The notes under the pieces are model-generated. The model was not told where the DNA came from. It saw only the letters and a program-made list of their open reading frames with translations, and searched no databases. The position numbers were made by a program, and so were the translations under genes. Shown piece after piece: positions 28,824 to 37,686 of a stretch of 64,000 nt of DNA. The stretch is taken from contig NZ_MSRR01000013.1 in NCBI RefSeq assembly GCF_001956585.1, positions 85,930 through 149,929 on the forward strand. The letters are read 5' to 3'. Numbering within the stretch: the first letter of the stretch is position 1; the number at the start of each line of letters is the position of its first letter. This DNA is from Actinomyces naeslundii (GTDB lineage: Bacteria; Actinomycetota; Actinomycetes; Actinomycetales; Actinomycetaceae).

Positions 28824-29729
28824 TCAGCCCTTGACCGCTCCTGCGGCGACGCCCTCGATGATGTGCTTCTGACCGAAGAGGTAGAAGGCCACGATCGGGA
28901 CGATGGCGAAGACGAGCATGGCCATCTGGGCACCCATGTCACGGTTTCCGTTGGAGCCGACGAGCGACTGGATGACGATCGGGATCGTCTTGTAACGATC
29001 GTCCTGACCGATGACGAGGTTGGGCAGGAGGAAGTCGTTCCACACCCACATGGCGTTGAGGATTGCCACGGTGACCGCCGTCGGCTTGAGCAACGGCATG
29101 ACCACCTTGAAGTAGGTCTGCAGCGGGGAGCAGCCGTCCATGTAGGCGGCCTCCTCGATCTCCATGGGGATCGACTTGATGAAGCCGGCGAACAGGAAGA
29201 CGGACAGCCCGCCGCCGAATCCGAGGTAGAGGACGATCATGCCCCAGGGCGTGGCCAGGCCGAGCATGTCGGCGACCTTGACGGTGGGGAACATGACCAT
29301 CTGGAACGGAGCGATCATGGAGAAGGCGAAGGCGTAGTAGATCGCCGAGGTCCACCAGGTCTTGATGCGGGTGATGTAGTAGGCGGTCATCGCCGTCAGG
29401 AACACGATGACGACGACGGAGCCCACCGTGATGAACAGCGACCAGCCCATGGCGCTGGCGAAGCCCGACAGGGCCAGGCCGGTGGCGTAGTTGTCCAGGC
29501 CGGCGAAGGTCTTGGGGGTCGGCAGGGCGAAGGGGCTGTCGGAGATGTAGAACTTGCCCTTGAAGGAGTTGATGAGGATGAAGGCCAGGGGGATGACCCA
29601 TACGAAGGCCAGGATCCCCAGCACGCCCACGAGAGCGTTCTGTCCGGGTGTGTGCGCAGCGGTCTTCCGACTCGCGTTGCGAGTGGGGGCGGCGGATCCG
29701 GGGACGTGGGTCTGGACGGCGGTGCTCAC
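28824..29729 (-). CDS. Sugar ABC transporter permease, MalG type
   Basis: A 301-residue inner-membrane permease with about six helices. The EAA loop that contacts the ATPase is visible as EEAAYMDGCSPLQTYFKVVMP near residue 205-225. The C-terminal GQKHIIEGVAAGAVKG is typical of MalG/UgpE-like CUT1 permeases, which take up oligosaccharides or related sugars. It starts at GTG 29729 overlapping the upstream permease stop as GTGA. No ATPase gene is in the cluster, as is usual for CUT1 systems in actinobacteria that share a multitask ATPase (MsiK type) encoded elsewhere. Confidence 0.93.
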   Translation of the reverse strand: MSTAVQTHVPGSAAPTRNASRKTAAHTPGQNALVGVLGILAFVWVIPLAFILINSFKGKFYISDSPFALPTPKTFAGLDNYATGLALSGFASAMGWSLFITVGSVVVIVFLTAMTAYYITRIKTWWTSAIYYAFAFSMIAPFQMVMFPTVKVADMLGLATPWGMIVLYLGFGGGLSVFLFAGFIKSIPMEIEEAAYMDGCSPLQTYFKVVMPLLKPTAVTVAILNAMWVWNDFLLPNLVIGQDDRYKTIPIVIQSLVGSNGNRDMGAQMAMLVFAIVPIVAFYLFGQKHIIEGVAAGAVKG

Positions 29730-30571
29730 GCGTCGACCTCCTTGGAACGAGTGGCGCGCAGCTGGATGAGCGCGATGGCGGCGACGATGAGGAAGAAGAC
29801 GACGGCCTCGGCCTGGGCGACGCCCTCCTGGCCGATCTTCTTGTACATCGTGTTGACAATGCTGAGCGCGGCCATCTGGGTCTGCTTGGCCGGTGCCCCG
29901 TTGGTCAGAGCGAGGTTCTGGTCGTACATCTTGAAGGTGTTGGCCAGGGTGAGGAACAGGCAGATGGTGATCGAGGGCATGATCATCGGCAGCGTCACGT
30001 TGCGCAGCGTCTGCCAGCGACTAGCGCCGTCGATCTGGGAGGCCTCGATGAGCTCGGGCGGCACGTTCTGCAGACCGGCGATGTAGATGACCATCATGTA
30101 GCCCATAAGCTGCCAGTTGACGAGCATGACCAGGCCGGCCAGTCCCAGTCGCCAGTCATTGACGATCGTCTGGCCCCAGCGCTGGAGGATCGCATTGAGC
30201 ATGACCTGCCAGGTGTAGCCCAGGACGATGCCGCCGATGAGATTGGGCATGAAGAAGACAGCGCGGAAGAAGTTGGTGCCGCGCAGCTTGCGGGTCAGGA
30301 AGTAGGCCAGGGCGAAGGCGCCCAGGTTCACCGTGACGATCGAGATGACCGAGACGACGGCGGTGAAGACGAGCGCCTGAGGGAAGTCGCTGCGCTCCCC
30401 CAGGGCCCTGGCGTAGTTGTCAGTACCGACGAACCGCGCGTTGGTCAGAGTGCTGAACTTGGTGAAGGAGAGATAGAGCCCCATGAAGAAGGGGACGATG
30501 AACGCGATCATGAAGGCCAACAGGGTCGGCCCCGCAAAAACTGGGAAGAACTTTTTCAGTGCCTTGGTCAT
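29726..30571 (-). CDS. Sugar ABC transporter permease, MalF type
   Basis: A 281-residue inner-membrane permease starting at ATG 30571 after GAGG; an upstream in-frame start at 30619 lacks a signal and adds a non-hydrophobic leader. It has six helices and the EAA loop IEASQIDGASRWQTLRNVTLP near residues 175-195. It forms the heterodimer with the next gene, to which it is coupled. It follows the binding-protein gene after a 194-bp gap holding a stem-loop. The substrate is not predictable from the permeases alone. Confidence 0.93.
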   Translation of the reverse strand: MTKALKKFFPVFAGPTLLAFMIAFIVPFFMGLYLSFTKFSTLTNARFVGTDNYARALGERSDFPQALVFTAVVSVISIVTVNLGAFALAYFLTRKLRGTNFFRAVFFMPNLIGGIVLGYTWQVMLNAILQRWGQTIVNDWRLGLAGLVMLVNWQLMGYMMVIYIAGLQNVPPELIEASQIDGASRWQTLRNVTLPMIMPSITICLFLTLANTFKMYDQNLALTNGAPAKQTQMAALSIVNTMYKKIGQEGVAQAEAVVFFLIVAAIALIQLRATRSKEVDA

Positions 30572-30629
30572 ATCTGCCTCGAGGTGCGACCGGCACCCGC
30601 CGGGACGGCCGGGTACCAAAGGGCTCCCG

Positions 30630-30677
30630 CCGGGGCGGCAACGCGCAAGCCGATTGGCTCCGGGCGCGCCGCCCCGG
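30630..30677 (-). other. Intercistronic stem-loop between binding protein and permeases
   Basis: CCGGGGCGGC and GCCGCCCCGG form a 10-bp stem around a 28-base loop. Such structures often stabilise upstream mRNA or cause partial termination, giving more binding protein than permease. Inference from position. Confidence 0.45.
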
Positions 30678-30765
30678 ACGGAAAGGGTATGGGGAGATGA
30701 GTCGCCACCACGCCGCCGTCGACGGACTCAGGCGGTCCCGGTCGGGCTGAGGCGACTCGACGGTG

Positions 30766-32109
30766 TCAGCTCTCCTTAGCCGACTTCTTCTCGGAGGCCC
30801 AGGTGGTCACGAAGAAGTCCTTGACCTTCGCCCAGTCAGCGCTGCCGGAAGCGTACTGAGCCAGGTGCTGGCCGAGCTGGTCCTTGAAGTCCTGGCTCGG
30901 GAAGGTCGGGAAGACCCACTTGACGGGCGTGAGGTCCTTGTTGGTGATGGCCGCAGCGACCTCCTTGCCCAGCGGGTCGGAGGGGGCCAGCTCGGCGTAG
31001 GCCTTGTAGGGCGCGATGATGCTGAGCTTCTCGGCGGCGAGCTTGGAGCCCTCGGCGTCGGTGAACAGCCAGGTGAGGAAATCCTTGGTGGCCTTCTGGT
31101 CACCTTCAGCGGCCTGGGAGTTGATCGTCAGGTAGTTCTCGGTACCGATGGCGATGTTGGCCTTGTCCTCACCGGACACGCCGACATAGATCGGCAGGAA
31201 GTGGACGTCCTCAGCCTTGACCGTGTTGCCGGAGACCTCGGAGATCTGCGACCAGCCCCAGTTGCCGTTCTGGACCATGGCGGCCTTGCCCAGGGCGAAG
31301 TCGGCCATGGAGTCGGTGACCGTCTTGGCGCTGGCCTCGGTGGGCTTGATCGTGGAGTTGTTGAGGTAGAGGTCGAAGATCTTCTTGTAGTTGTCCGAGT
31401 AGGTCAGCTTGATCTCGTCGAGGTCGTCGACCTTGTCGTCGCGGTACTCGTAGTAGACGGGGTAGTTGGCCAGGTGGGTCTGCCAGCGCCAGTCCTCGCC
31501 GGGAGACAGCGAGGTCGCGGCAAAGACACCCTCGATACCGAGGTCGGCCTTCTTGGCCTGCATGTCCTCGACGACCTCCTTGAGCTTGTCGAAGCCCTTG
31601 ATCTGGTCAACGGCGGTGGCCTTGGCGCCCTCCATGGCGAAGTACTTTTTGAGGATGGCGGCGTTGTAGATGATGCCGTAGCCCTCGATGGCCAGCGGCA
31701 CGCCCACGACCTTGTCCTCATCCCCCTTGAGGGCCAGGGACGCGTCCGTCATCTGCTTGGTGAAGTCGGCGTCGGACAGGTCGGAGGCGTACTCCTTCCA
31801 GTTGCCGTAGCCCACGGGGCCGTTGAGGTTGAACAGCGTGGGCGGGTTGGACTTGGCGACCTCGGACTTCAGAGTCTGCTCGTAGGTGCCGGAAGCGGCA
31901 GTGACGACCTTGACGGCGACACCGGTCTTCTTCGTGTAGGCAGCCGCAATGTCCTTGAAGGCCTGCTCCGACTCGGGCTTGAAGTTGAGGAAGTAGACAC
32001 CTCCATCGCCGTCGGAACCGGACGAGCTCTTCGAGCAGGCCGCCAGAGTCGCGGCGACAGCGAACACGGCGGTTCCGCCCAGCATGGAGCGGCGGGAGAT
32101 GAGTCGCAT
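30766..32109 (-). CDS. Sugar ABC transporter substrate-binding lipoprotein
   Basis: A 447-residue extracytoplasmic binding protein. Start ATG 32109 follows AAGGAGGA. The signal peptide has a Tat-like RRSMLGG and ends ATLAAC (lipobox Cys near residue 25). The mature part is a family-1 binding fold: SEQAFKDIAAAYTKKTGVAVKV near the N-terminus and MVQNGNWGW near the centre. It feeds the two permeases downstream. A 13-bp palindrome at 32242 is a plausible site for a LacI-type repressor, which is not encoded in the window. The sugar is unknown. Confidence 0.93.
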   Translation of the reverse strand: MRLISRRSMLGGTAVFAVAATLAACSKSSSGSDGDGGVYFLNFKPESEQAFKDIAAAYTKKTGVAVKVVTAASGTYEQTLKSEVAKSNPPTLFNLNGPVGYGNWKEYASDLSDADFTKQMTDASLALKGDEDKVVGVPLAIEGYGIIYNAAILKKYFAMEGAKATAVDQIKGFDKLKEVVEDMQAKKADLGIEGVFAATSLSPGEDWRWQTHLANYPVYYEYRDDKVDDLDEIKLTYSDNYKKIFDLYLNNSTIKPTEASAKTVTDSMADFALGKAAMVQNGNWGWSQISEVSGNTVKAEDVHFLPIYVGVSGEDKANIAIGTENYLTINSQAAEGDQKATKDFLTWLFTDAEGSKLAAEKLSIIAPYKAYAELAPSDPLGKEVAAAITNKDLTPVKWVFPTFPSQDFKDQLGQHLAQYASGSADWAKVKDFFVTTWASEKKSAKES

Positions 32110-32541
32110 TGGGAGTCCTCCTTTGGACACATGGGACAGGTACGGACGAGGCGTCCGCGAGGTGCGACTGCCGTGTCGCCGGCGGCGGACCCGTCGGCTC
32201 AACGGCGACGACCAATCATGGCACATTCTCGCCCAGATTGCTGCAAGGCTTGCAACCAGTGACCCAGGTCTCTTCATCGACGCCAAGGTCGACGTCGCTG
32301 TCGATCGCTTTATTTCGCACTAATCCAGCCCATTCCACCTCCCGTCAGGACCAGCGACGCAGGAGTGCACTCCCTGCAAGAATGTAACCACTCGGCCGTT
32401 TCAGCGTCGGACGCCGGCAGGGTCAGCCCTCCCGTCACCTCGGTACGCGGACACGACGCGGCTCCGACACCATGATGGCGCCGGAGCCACGTACAGCGAT
32501 CAGTCGCCGCTCAGTCCTTCACCCCTGCGCGGGGTGAGGGC
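32110..32541. other. 432-bp intergenic region upstream of the sugar transporter
   Basis: No gene is supported here. It holds a 13-bp palindrome (32242-32254), a hairpin with arms GGCTCCG (32460-32466) and CGGAGCC (32482-32488), and a short TCACCCC/GGGGTGA hairpin at 32519-32537 just after the aldolase stop. The last two are candidates for aldolase termination. Confidence 0.5.
32242..32254. promoter_or_regulatory. Palindromic operator candidate for the sugar transporter
   Basis: TGCAAGGCTTGCA is a perfect palindrome around a central G, extended by TTGC on the left, 133-145 bp upstream of the binding-protein start. Short symmetrical sites with conserved central bases are typical of LacI-family regulators of sugar uptake. 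No regulator gene is adjacent. Confidence 0.4.
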
Positions 32542-33591
32542 TCACTTGCGGGCGGAGCCGACGGAGCCGAGGCGCTCGCAGGCCTCGACGACGCGGGCGG
32601 CCATGCCCTCCTCGGCGGCCTTGCCCCAGGCGCGCGGGTCGTACTGCTTCTTGTTGCCGACCTCGCCGTCGACCTTGAGGACGCCCTCGTAGTTGGTGTA
32701 CATCCAGCCGGCGACCGGGCGGGTGTAGGCGTACTGGGTGTCGGTGTCGACGTTCATCTTGATGACGCCGTTGCGCACCGCGGTGGCGATCTCCTCGTCG
32801 GTGGAGCCGGAGCCGCCGTGCATGACCAGGTCGAAGGGCGAGTTCTTGTCGCCGACCTTGGAGGACAGGCGGTCGCCGAGGCGCTTGGCGACCTCGTCCT
32901 GGATCTCGCCGAGGATCTCCGGGCGGAGCTTGACGTGACCGGGCTTGTAGGAGCCGTGGACGTTGCCGAAGGTCAGAGCGGTGATGTAGCGGCCGTTCTC
33001 GCCCAGGCCGAGGGCCTCGACGGCCTTCCAGGCGTCGTCGGCGGTGGTGTAGAGGTTGGCGTTCTCCTCGCCCTTGATGCCGTCTTCCTCGCCACCCACG
33101 GCACCGATCTCGATCTCGAGAACGACGTTGGCGGCCTTGGCGCGCTTGAGCATGTCGACGGCGATCTCGATGTTGTCGTCGAGGGCCTCGGCGGAGCCGT
33201 CCCACATGTGGGAGTTGAACATCGGCAGCTCGCCGTTCTTGACCTGCTCGGCCTCGATCTCCATGAGCGGGTGGATCCAGTCGGCCAGGAGCTTCTTGGG
33301 GCAGTGGTCGGTGTGCAGACCGATGGTGACGGGGTAGAGGTCACCCACGGCGCGGGCGTAGGCGGTGAAGGCGATCGAGCCCTTGACGCGGTCGAGGCGC
33401 GAGGACCCGGACCAGTAGGCGGCACCACCGTTGGAGATCTGGACGATGCCGTCGGACTCGGCGTCGGCGAAGCCCTTGAGGGCGGCGGACAGAGTCTGGG
33501 ACGAGGTGACGTTGATCGCGGGGATGGCGTACTTGCCGGCCTTCGCGCGGTCAAGCATGTCGGCGTAGGACTCCGGGGTTGCAATGGCCAC
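32542..33591 (-). CDS. fba: Class II fructose-bisphosphate aldolase
   Basis: A 349-residue zinc-dependent glycolytic enzyme that cleaves fructose 1,6-bisphosphate to dihydroxyacetone phosphate and glyceraldehyde 3-phosphate. GTG 33591 is chosen because AGGAGG lies seven bases upstream; the longer frame has no signal. Visible signatures are GLHTDHCPKK with the metal-binding His and catalytic Asp, EIGAVGGEEDGI, the second metal His in VHGSYKPGHVKLRP, and HGGSGSTDEEI with the third. NVDTDTQYAYTRP binds phosphate. It is monocistronic. Class II aldolase is absent from animals. Confidence 0.96.
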   Translation of the reverse strand: MAIATPESYADMLDRAKAGKYAIPAINVTSSQTLSAALKGFADAESDGIVQISNGGAAYWSGSSRLDRVKGSIAFTAYARAVGDLYPVTIGLHTDHCPKKLLADWIHPLMEIEAEQVKNGELPMFNSHMWDGSAEALDDNIEIAVDMLKRAKAANVVLEIEIGAVGGEEDGIKGEENANLYTTADDAWKAVEALGLGENGRYITALTFGNVHGSYKPGHVKLRPEILGEIQDEVAKRLGDRLSSKVGDKNSPFDLVMHGGSGSTDEEIATAVRNGVIKMNVDTDTQYAYTRPVAGWMYTNYEGVLKVDGEVGNKKQYDPRAWGKAAEEGMAARVVEACERLGSVGSARK

Positions 33592-33672
33592 TGGGTGCCT
33601 CCTGATTTCTGTATGAGTCAGTGGTGCGAGGCCGATTGTTCCACGAATTCGGACCGAGGTGAACCGGATCAT

Positions 33673-33706
33673 GGTCCTGGGTGAGTTCCCTGACCTGTTC
33701 AGGACC
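33673..33706 (-). terminator. Possible terminator after the rRNA methyltransferase gene
   Basis: GGTCCTG and CAGGACC arms are 20 bases apart, with an inner CCTGA-N5-TCAGG repeat and outer ACCGG/CCGGT. It lies about 60 bp beyond the stop of the minus-strand gene. It could equally be an operator in the aldolase upstream region. Confidence 0.4.
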
Positions 33707-33763
33707 GGTTTGGTTCCGCCGCTCGAGAGACGGGGCGATACAGCGGGCCTCCAGCGCCCGGAG

Positions 33764-34519
33764 TCAGTCGGGCGCCGGCCCTGCGTGCTGGAGGATCCAG
33801 GTGTGCATGGCCACTGCCGCCGCGGCCGCCACGTTGATGGAGCGGGTGGAGCCGTACTGGCCGATGCGCAGCAGACGGGAGCAGCCAGCGCTCAGCTCAG
33901 CGCTGATGCCCTCACCCTCGGAGCCGAAGACCATGAGGCACCGTTCGGGCAGCGTGGCGCCCTCGAGGGGCTGAGCTCCGGGACCGTTGTCGATGCCTAT
34001 GACCTCGTAACCGTCTTCTGCAGCCCAGTCGAGCAGCTCGCCGGGCTCGGGGTGGTGGTGCACGTCCAGGTAGCGGTTGGTGACCATGGCGCCGCGCTTG
34101 TTCCAGCGGCGTCGGCCGATGACGTGGACCCCGGCGACGTTGAAGGCATTGGCACTGCGCACGATGGAGCCGATATTGAGGTCCTGACTGACGTTCTCGA
34201 TGGCGATGTGCAGCCGGTGGGCGCGGGCGGCCAGGTCGGCGCGGATCGCCGCGATGGTCCAGTAGCGGTAGCGGTCGACGACGTTGCGCCGGTCGCCTCC
34301 CGCGAGCAGCTCGCGATCGTAGCGAGGATCGGCGGGCCAGGCCTCGGGGCCACCGGGCCAGGGTCCGACGCCGATCTGGCGAACATCGGCCGGCCGGTCC
34401 TCCTCCGGGCACAGCGCGGAGGCCCCGGGGGACGCCGAGCACTCAGGGGACGGCGCCGCAGCCCGAGTGGGCACCACAGGCCGGTGCTCCACCTCGGGCA
34501 GGTCGGCAGGCTGATCCAT
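33764..34519 (-). CDS. SpoU/TrmH-family RNA 2'-O-ribose methyltransferase
   Basis: A 251-residue enzyme that transfers methyl from S-adenosylmethionine to a ribose 2'-OH in tRNA or rRNA. The three SPOUT motifs are present: NIGSIVRSANAF, VFGSEGEGIS and STRSINVAAAAAVAM, which together form the knotted cofactor site. The first 75 residues are a Pro-rich extension and the substrate RNA is not predictable. ATG 34519 is chosen over the much longer open frame reaching 35188, which is only an Arg-rich shadow of pyrE. The gene follows pyrE on the same strand after 53 bp, so co-transcription is likely. Confidence 0.9.
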   Translation of the reverse strand: MDQPADLPEVEHRPVVPTRAAAPSPECSASPGASALCPEEDRPADVRQIGVGPWPGGPEAWPADPRYDRELLAGGDRRNVVDRYRYWTIAAIRADLAARAHRLHIAIENVSQDLNIGSIVRSANAFNVAGVHVIGRRRWNKRGAMVTNRYLDVHHHPEPGELLDWAAEDGYEVIGIDNGPGAQPLEGATLPERCLMVFGSEGEGISAELSAGCSRLLRIGQYGSTRSINVAAAAAVAMHTWILQHAGPAPD

Positions 34520-34572
34520 GCGATCAGAGCCCTCGCCCCGGCGGGCGGATGCCGGCGGGCGCCGTCGGGTGC

Positions 34573-35142
34573 TCACTCCAGGCCGAGGTCGGCCAGGCCG
34601 AGCGCCGCATAGTAGGGCAGGCCGGAGGCCTCGATGCGCTCGCGCGCGCCAGTGGCCCGGTCGACGATGACGGCCACGGCCCGCACTTCGGCGCCCGCCT
34701 CGCGCAGGGCCTCGACGGCCTCCAAGGGCGAGCCGCCGGTGGTGGAGGTGTCCTCCAGGACCACCACGGCGCGCCCGGCGACGTCGGGGCCCTCGATACG
34801 ACGGCGCATGCCATGGTCCTTGGCGGCCTTGCGCACGACGAAGGCGTCCAGGTCCAGGCCGCGCGAGGCGGCGGCGTGCAGCATGGCGGCGGCCACTGGG
34901 TCGGCCCCCATGGTCAGGCCGCCGACAGCGTCGATGTCGTCGGTGCCCAGGCCCGCCTCCTCCAGCATGTCGAGCATGACGTGGCCGATGAGGGGGGCGG
35001 CCTCGTGATGGAGCGTGGCGCGGCGCATGTCCACGTAGAAATCGGACTCGAGGCCGGAGGCGAGAGTGACCTTGCCTCGGACGACGGACAGCTCGTTGAC
35101 GAGCTCGGCCAGTCGGGCGATGTGGGAATCGTTGGTGCTCAC
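34573..35142 (-). CDS. pyrE: Orotate phosphoribosyltransferase
   Basis: A 189-residue enzyme joining orotate and PRPP to form orotidine 5'-phosphate in pyrimidine synthesis. The PRPP-binding motif VVVLEDTSTTGGS lies near residue 124-136, the catalytic-loop segment VVRKAAKDHGMRRR near 101-114 and the dimer-face SDFYVDMRRATLH near 33-45. It starts at GTG 35142, seven bases from a TACCAT -10 box, so the transcript is probably leaderless. It stands apart from other pyr genes here and leads an apparent two-gene unit with the methyltransferase. Confidence 0.95.
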   Translation of the reverse strand: MSTNDSHIARLAELVNELSVVRGKVTLASGLESDFYVDMRRATLHHEAAPLIGHVMLDMLEEAGLGTDDIDAVGGLTMGADPVAAAMLHAAASRGLDLDAFVVRKAAKDHGMRRRIEGPDVAGRAVVVLEDTSTTGGSPLEAVEALREAGAEVRAVAVIVDRATGARERIEASGLPYYAALGLADLGLE

Positions 35143-35200
35143 GACTCCGATGGTAGTGGGCTCGAGGGCTCGTGCGCCGGGTAGACACCCGCCGATGCCG

Positions 35201-35239
35201 GAGCCCGCCCTCTTCCGCGCTCTGCGGAGGGGCGGGCTC
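35201..35239 (-). terminator. Terminator after tpx
   Basis: GAGCCCGCCC and GGGCGGGCTC arms with an inner CTCCGCAG-containing stem lie 25 bp after the tpx stop on the minus strand. Confidence 0.75.
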
Positions 35240-35263
35240 TGGACGACTCTGTGGGGAGGAGGG

Positions 35264-35761
35264 TCAGGACAGGGCAGCCACAGCGGCGTCGTAGTCGGGC
35301 TCCTGGCCGACCTCGGGGACCTGCTCGGTGTAGATGACCGTGCCGGACTCGTCGAGGACCACGACGGCGCGCGACAGCAGGCCGGCCAGCGGGCCGTCAG
35401 CCAGGGTGACGCCGTAGTCGGCGCCGAAGGTGGAGCGGAAGGTCGAGCCGGTCACCACGTTGGTGAGGCCCTCGGCGCCGCAGAAGCGGGAGCCGGCGAA
35501 GGGCAGGTCAGCGGAGACGCAGACCACGGTCGTGTTGTCCAGCTCGGAGGCGAGCTTGTTGAACTGCCGCACGGAGGCGGCGCACACCCCGGTGTCCACC
35601 GACGGGAAGATGTTGAGAACCACGCGCCGACCGGCCAGGGACTGACTGGTCACCGGGGCGAGATCGGCGCCCACGAGCTCGAAGGCGGGCGCGGTCGAGC
35701 CCACAGCGGGCAGCTCGCCGACGGTGCTGACGGGGTCTCCGTGGAAGGTAATGGAAGCCAT
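35264..35761 (-). CDS. tpx: Thiol peroxidase (Tpx-type peroxiredoxin)
   Basis: A 165-residue cytosolic peroxidase reducing alkyl hydroperoxides and hydrogen peroxide with thioredoxin. Peroxidatic Cys60 sits in [15 protein letters not shown] and resolving Cys94 in SRFCGAEGL, the spacing of atypical 2-Cys Tpx enzymes. Length is normal. AACGAT lies six bases from the ATG, a weaker form of the leaderless promoter pattern. It is flanked by its own terminator and a divergent region before the SDR gene, and is probably monocistronic. Confidence 0.94.
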   Translation of the reverse strand: MASITFHGDPVSTVGELPAVGSTAPAFELVGADLAPVTSQSLAGRRVVLNIFPSVDTGVCAASVRQFNKLASELDNTTVVCVSADLPFAGSRFCGAEGLTNVVTGSTFRSTFGADYGVTLADGPLAGLLSRAVVVLDESGTVIYTEQVPEVGQEPDYDAAVAALS

Positions 35762-35842
35762 GGTCCGATCGTTGCAGGTCGCGGCCCTCCTGACCAGCGG
35801 AGGCCCTCAGCCCTGGGCGATTCTCCGGAAGGCTCGCCGACT

Positions 35843-36619
35843 CTACTGAGCGTCCCGGTCGGAACGCTCAAGGTCACCGGCCATTCGGCGCACGAGCCAG
35901 CGGGGTGCCAGTCGCAGTATGGCGTTGGCACTGCGGTAGCGCAGGCTCGGGGTACAGATGACCTGGCCGCGGCGCACCGCAGTGAGTCCGTCACTGACCA
36001 CGCGCTCGGCGTCCAGCCACAGCAAGTCCTTCCACTGGGTCTCATCGATGCCGGCCGCCGCGTGGAAGCCGGTGTGGACCAGCCCCGGACACAGCGCCGT
36101 GGCGGTCACGCCAGTGCCGGCGAGCTCGACAGCCAGCCCCTCGGTGAACCGGAGCACCCAGGCCTTGTGGGCCGAGTAGGTACCTACGACATTGTGCGCA
36201 GCAACGGAGGAGACGTTGAGAATGGCGCCGCGTCCGCGCCGCACCATGGCGTCGGCCGCCGCGTGGGAGGCCACCATGACCGCCCGGACCATGACGTCGA
36301 GGGCCTGCTCCTCACGGGCCAGGTCTCCCCCGACGAAGGGCTGCCCCAGGCCGAAGCCGGCGTTGTTGACCAGGAGCCCTACGGGTTTACTCGGCTCGCG
36401 CAGACGCTCGGCGACAGTCTCAAGCTCATCACGCTGGGACAGGTCGGCCTGCAGGACCTCCACCTGGACGCCGGCGAACTGCCGCATCTCCTCAGCCACC
36501 TGCCGCAGGCGCTCGGGGGTGCGCGCAACGAGGACGAGGTCATGACGCGCCTGGGCGAGCTGCCAGGCGAACTCCAGGCCGAGACCGCTCGTGGCCCCGG
36601 TGACAAGCGCTGTTCCCAT
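35843..36619 (-). CDS. Short-chain dehydrogenase/reductase
   Basis: A 258-residue classical SDR. The NAD(P)-binding TGATSGLGLEFA motif is at residues 7-18, NNAGFG near 88, the catalytic Ser in NVSSVAAH and Tyr/Lys in YSAHK. The Arg after the second beta strand (VARTPERL) suggests NADP. Its C-terminal region (LRYRSANAILRLAPRWLVRRM) is membrane-proximal in character, as in acyl or lipid-linked SDRs; the substrate is unknown. A TAATCT -10 box (36626-36631) is six bases from the ATG, and the exonuclease III gene diverges from the same 69-bp gap. Confidence 0.9.
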   Translation of the reverse strand: MGTALVTGATSGLGLEFAWQLAQARHDLVLVARTPERLRQVAEEMRQFAGVQVEVLQADLSQRDELETVAERLREPSKPVGLLVNNAGFGLGQPFVGGDLAREEQALDVMVRAVMVASHAAADAMVRRGRGAILNVSSVAAHNVVGTYSAHKAWVLRFTEGLAVELAGTGVTATALCPGLVHTGFHAAAGIDETQWKDLLWLDAERVVSDGLTAVRRGQVICTPSLRYRSANAILRLAPRWLVRRMAGDLERSDRDAQ

Positions 36620-36688
36620 GACGGCAGATTAAGGATGCTTACTGAGTGATCAATGGGAACCCGCCCTGCCGCCGGTTACCCTGCTGCC

Positions 36689-37498
36689 ATGCGTCTGGCC
36701 ACCTGGAACGTCAACTCCATCCGTACCCGCGTCGACCGCGTCCTGGCCTTCCTGGAGCGGGAGAACATCGACGCCCTGGCGATGCAGGAGATCAAGTGCC
36801 GCCCCGAGCAGTTCCCGGTCGAGCCCTTCGAGGCCGCCGGCTATGAGCTGGCCATCCACGGCCTCAACCAGTGGAACGGGGTGGCGATCGCCTCACGCGT
36901 GGGACTCGATGACGTCGACACCTCCTTCCCGGGCCAGCCCGGATGGGCGGCCAAGCCCGAGGCCGAGCCGGTCGTCGAGGCCCGGGCACTCGGGGCGACG
37001 GTGGGCGCCGACTCAGAATCGAGGCCGGTGCGCCTGTGGAGCCTGTACGTGCCCAACGGCCGCGAGCTCACTCATCCGCACTACACGTACAAGCTCGACT
37101 GGCTACGGGTGCTGCGCGACGACGTCGCCGCCTGGCTGGAGGCCGAGCCCGACCTGCCGCTGGCGCTGGTGGGCGACTGGAACGTGGCACCGAGGAATGA
37201 GGACGTGTGGGATATGAGTGTCTTCGAGGGCGCGACCCACGTCTCGACGCCGGAGCGGGAGGCCTTTGACGCCTTCGCCGAGGCGGGCATGAGTGAGGTC
37301 ACGCGCGAGCGGGTCACCAACTACACGTACTGGGACTACCAGAAGCTGCGCTTCCCGAGGAATGAGGGCATGCGCATCGACTTTGTCTACGCCTCGCCGG
37401 CTCTGGCCGGCCGTGTCACCGGCGCCGCCATCGACCGCGACGAGCGCAAGAGCAAGGGCGCCTCCGACCACGTCCCCGTCATCGTCGAGGTCGACTGA
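36689..37498 (+). CDS. xthA: Exodeoxyribonuclease III
   Basis: A 269-residue DNA-repair nuclease acting at abasic sites and as a 3'-5' exonuclease. The catalytic pattern is complete: TWNVNSIRTR with the metal Asn, MQEIKC with Glu, GDWNVAP with Asp and Asn, RIDFVYAS, and the terminal SDHVPV Asp-His. ATG 36689 is chosen because TACCCT lies six bases upstream; an ATG 36 bases earlier overlaps that box. The transcript is probably leaderless. An insertion with ARALGATVGADSE between core strands is slightly longer than in E. coli. Confidence 0.94.
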   Translation: MRLATWNVNSIRTRVDRVLAFLERENIDALAMQEIKCRPEQFPVEPFEAAGYELAIHGLNQWNGVAIASRVGLDDVDTSFPGQPGWAAKPEAEPVVEARALGATVGADSESRPVRLWSLYVPNGRELTHPHYTYKLDWLRVLRDDVAAWLEAEPDLPLALVGDWNVAPRNEDVWDMSVFEGATHVSTPEREAFDAFAEAGMSEVTRERVTNYTYWDYQKLRFPRNEGMRIDFVYASPALAGRVTGAAIDRDERKSKGASDHVPVIVEVD

Positions 37499-37674
37499 GG
37501 CCGCAGGCCGCGACCAGAACGGCTGAGCACGGAGCCGACACGCGACCTGCACATGACATGGGTCGTCTGTCACTCAAAACAGTAGGACACAACCAACGAT
37601 TCAGTCAAAATATTACTGGAATATTTGTGTAGAAATTAAACTTCAGACCCCTCAGAAACTTGACATATCAGACA

Positions 37675-37680
37675 TACGAT
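37675..37680 (+). promoter_or_regulatory. -10 box of a leaderless promoter (NPCBM-like gene 1)
   Basis: TACGAT, six bases, then ATG 37687. The surrounding 180 bp is A+T-rich. TTGACA lies only nine bases further upstream, too close for a standard -35 box. Confidence 0.5.
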
Positions 37681-37686
37681 ATCCGT

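Noticed and set aside
34520..35188. 474-residue reading of the TrmH gene
   Set aside because: The extra N-terminus is Arg-rich shadow of pyrE; a sensible start and the family length place the gene at 34519.
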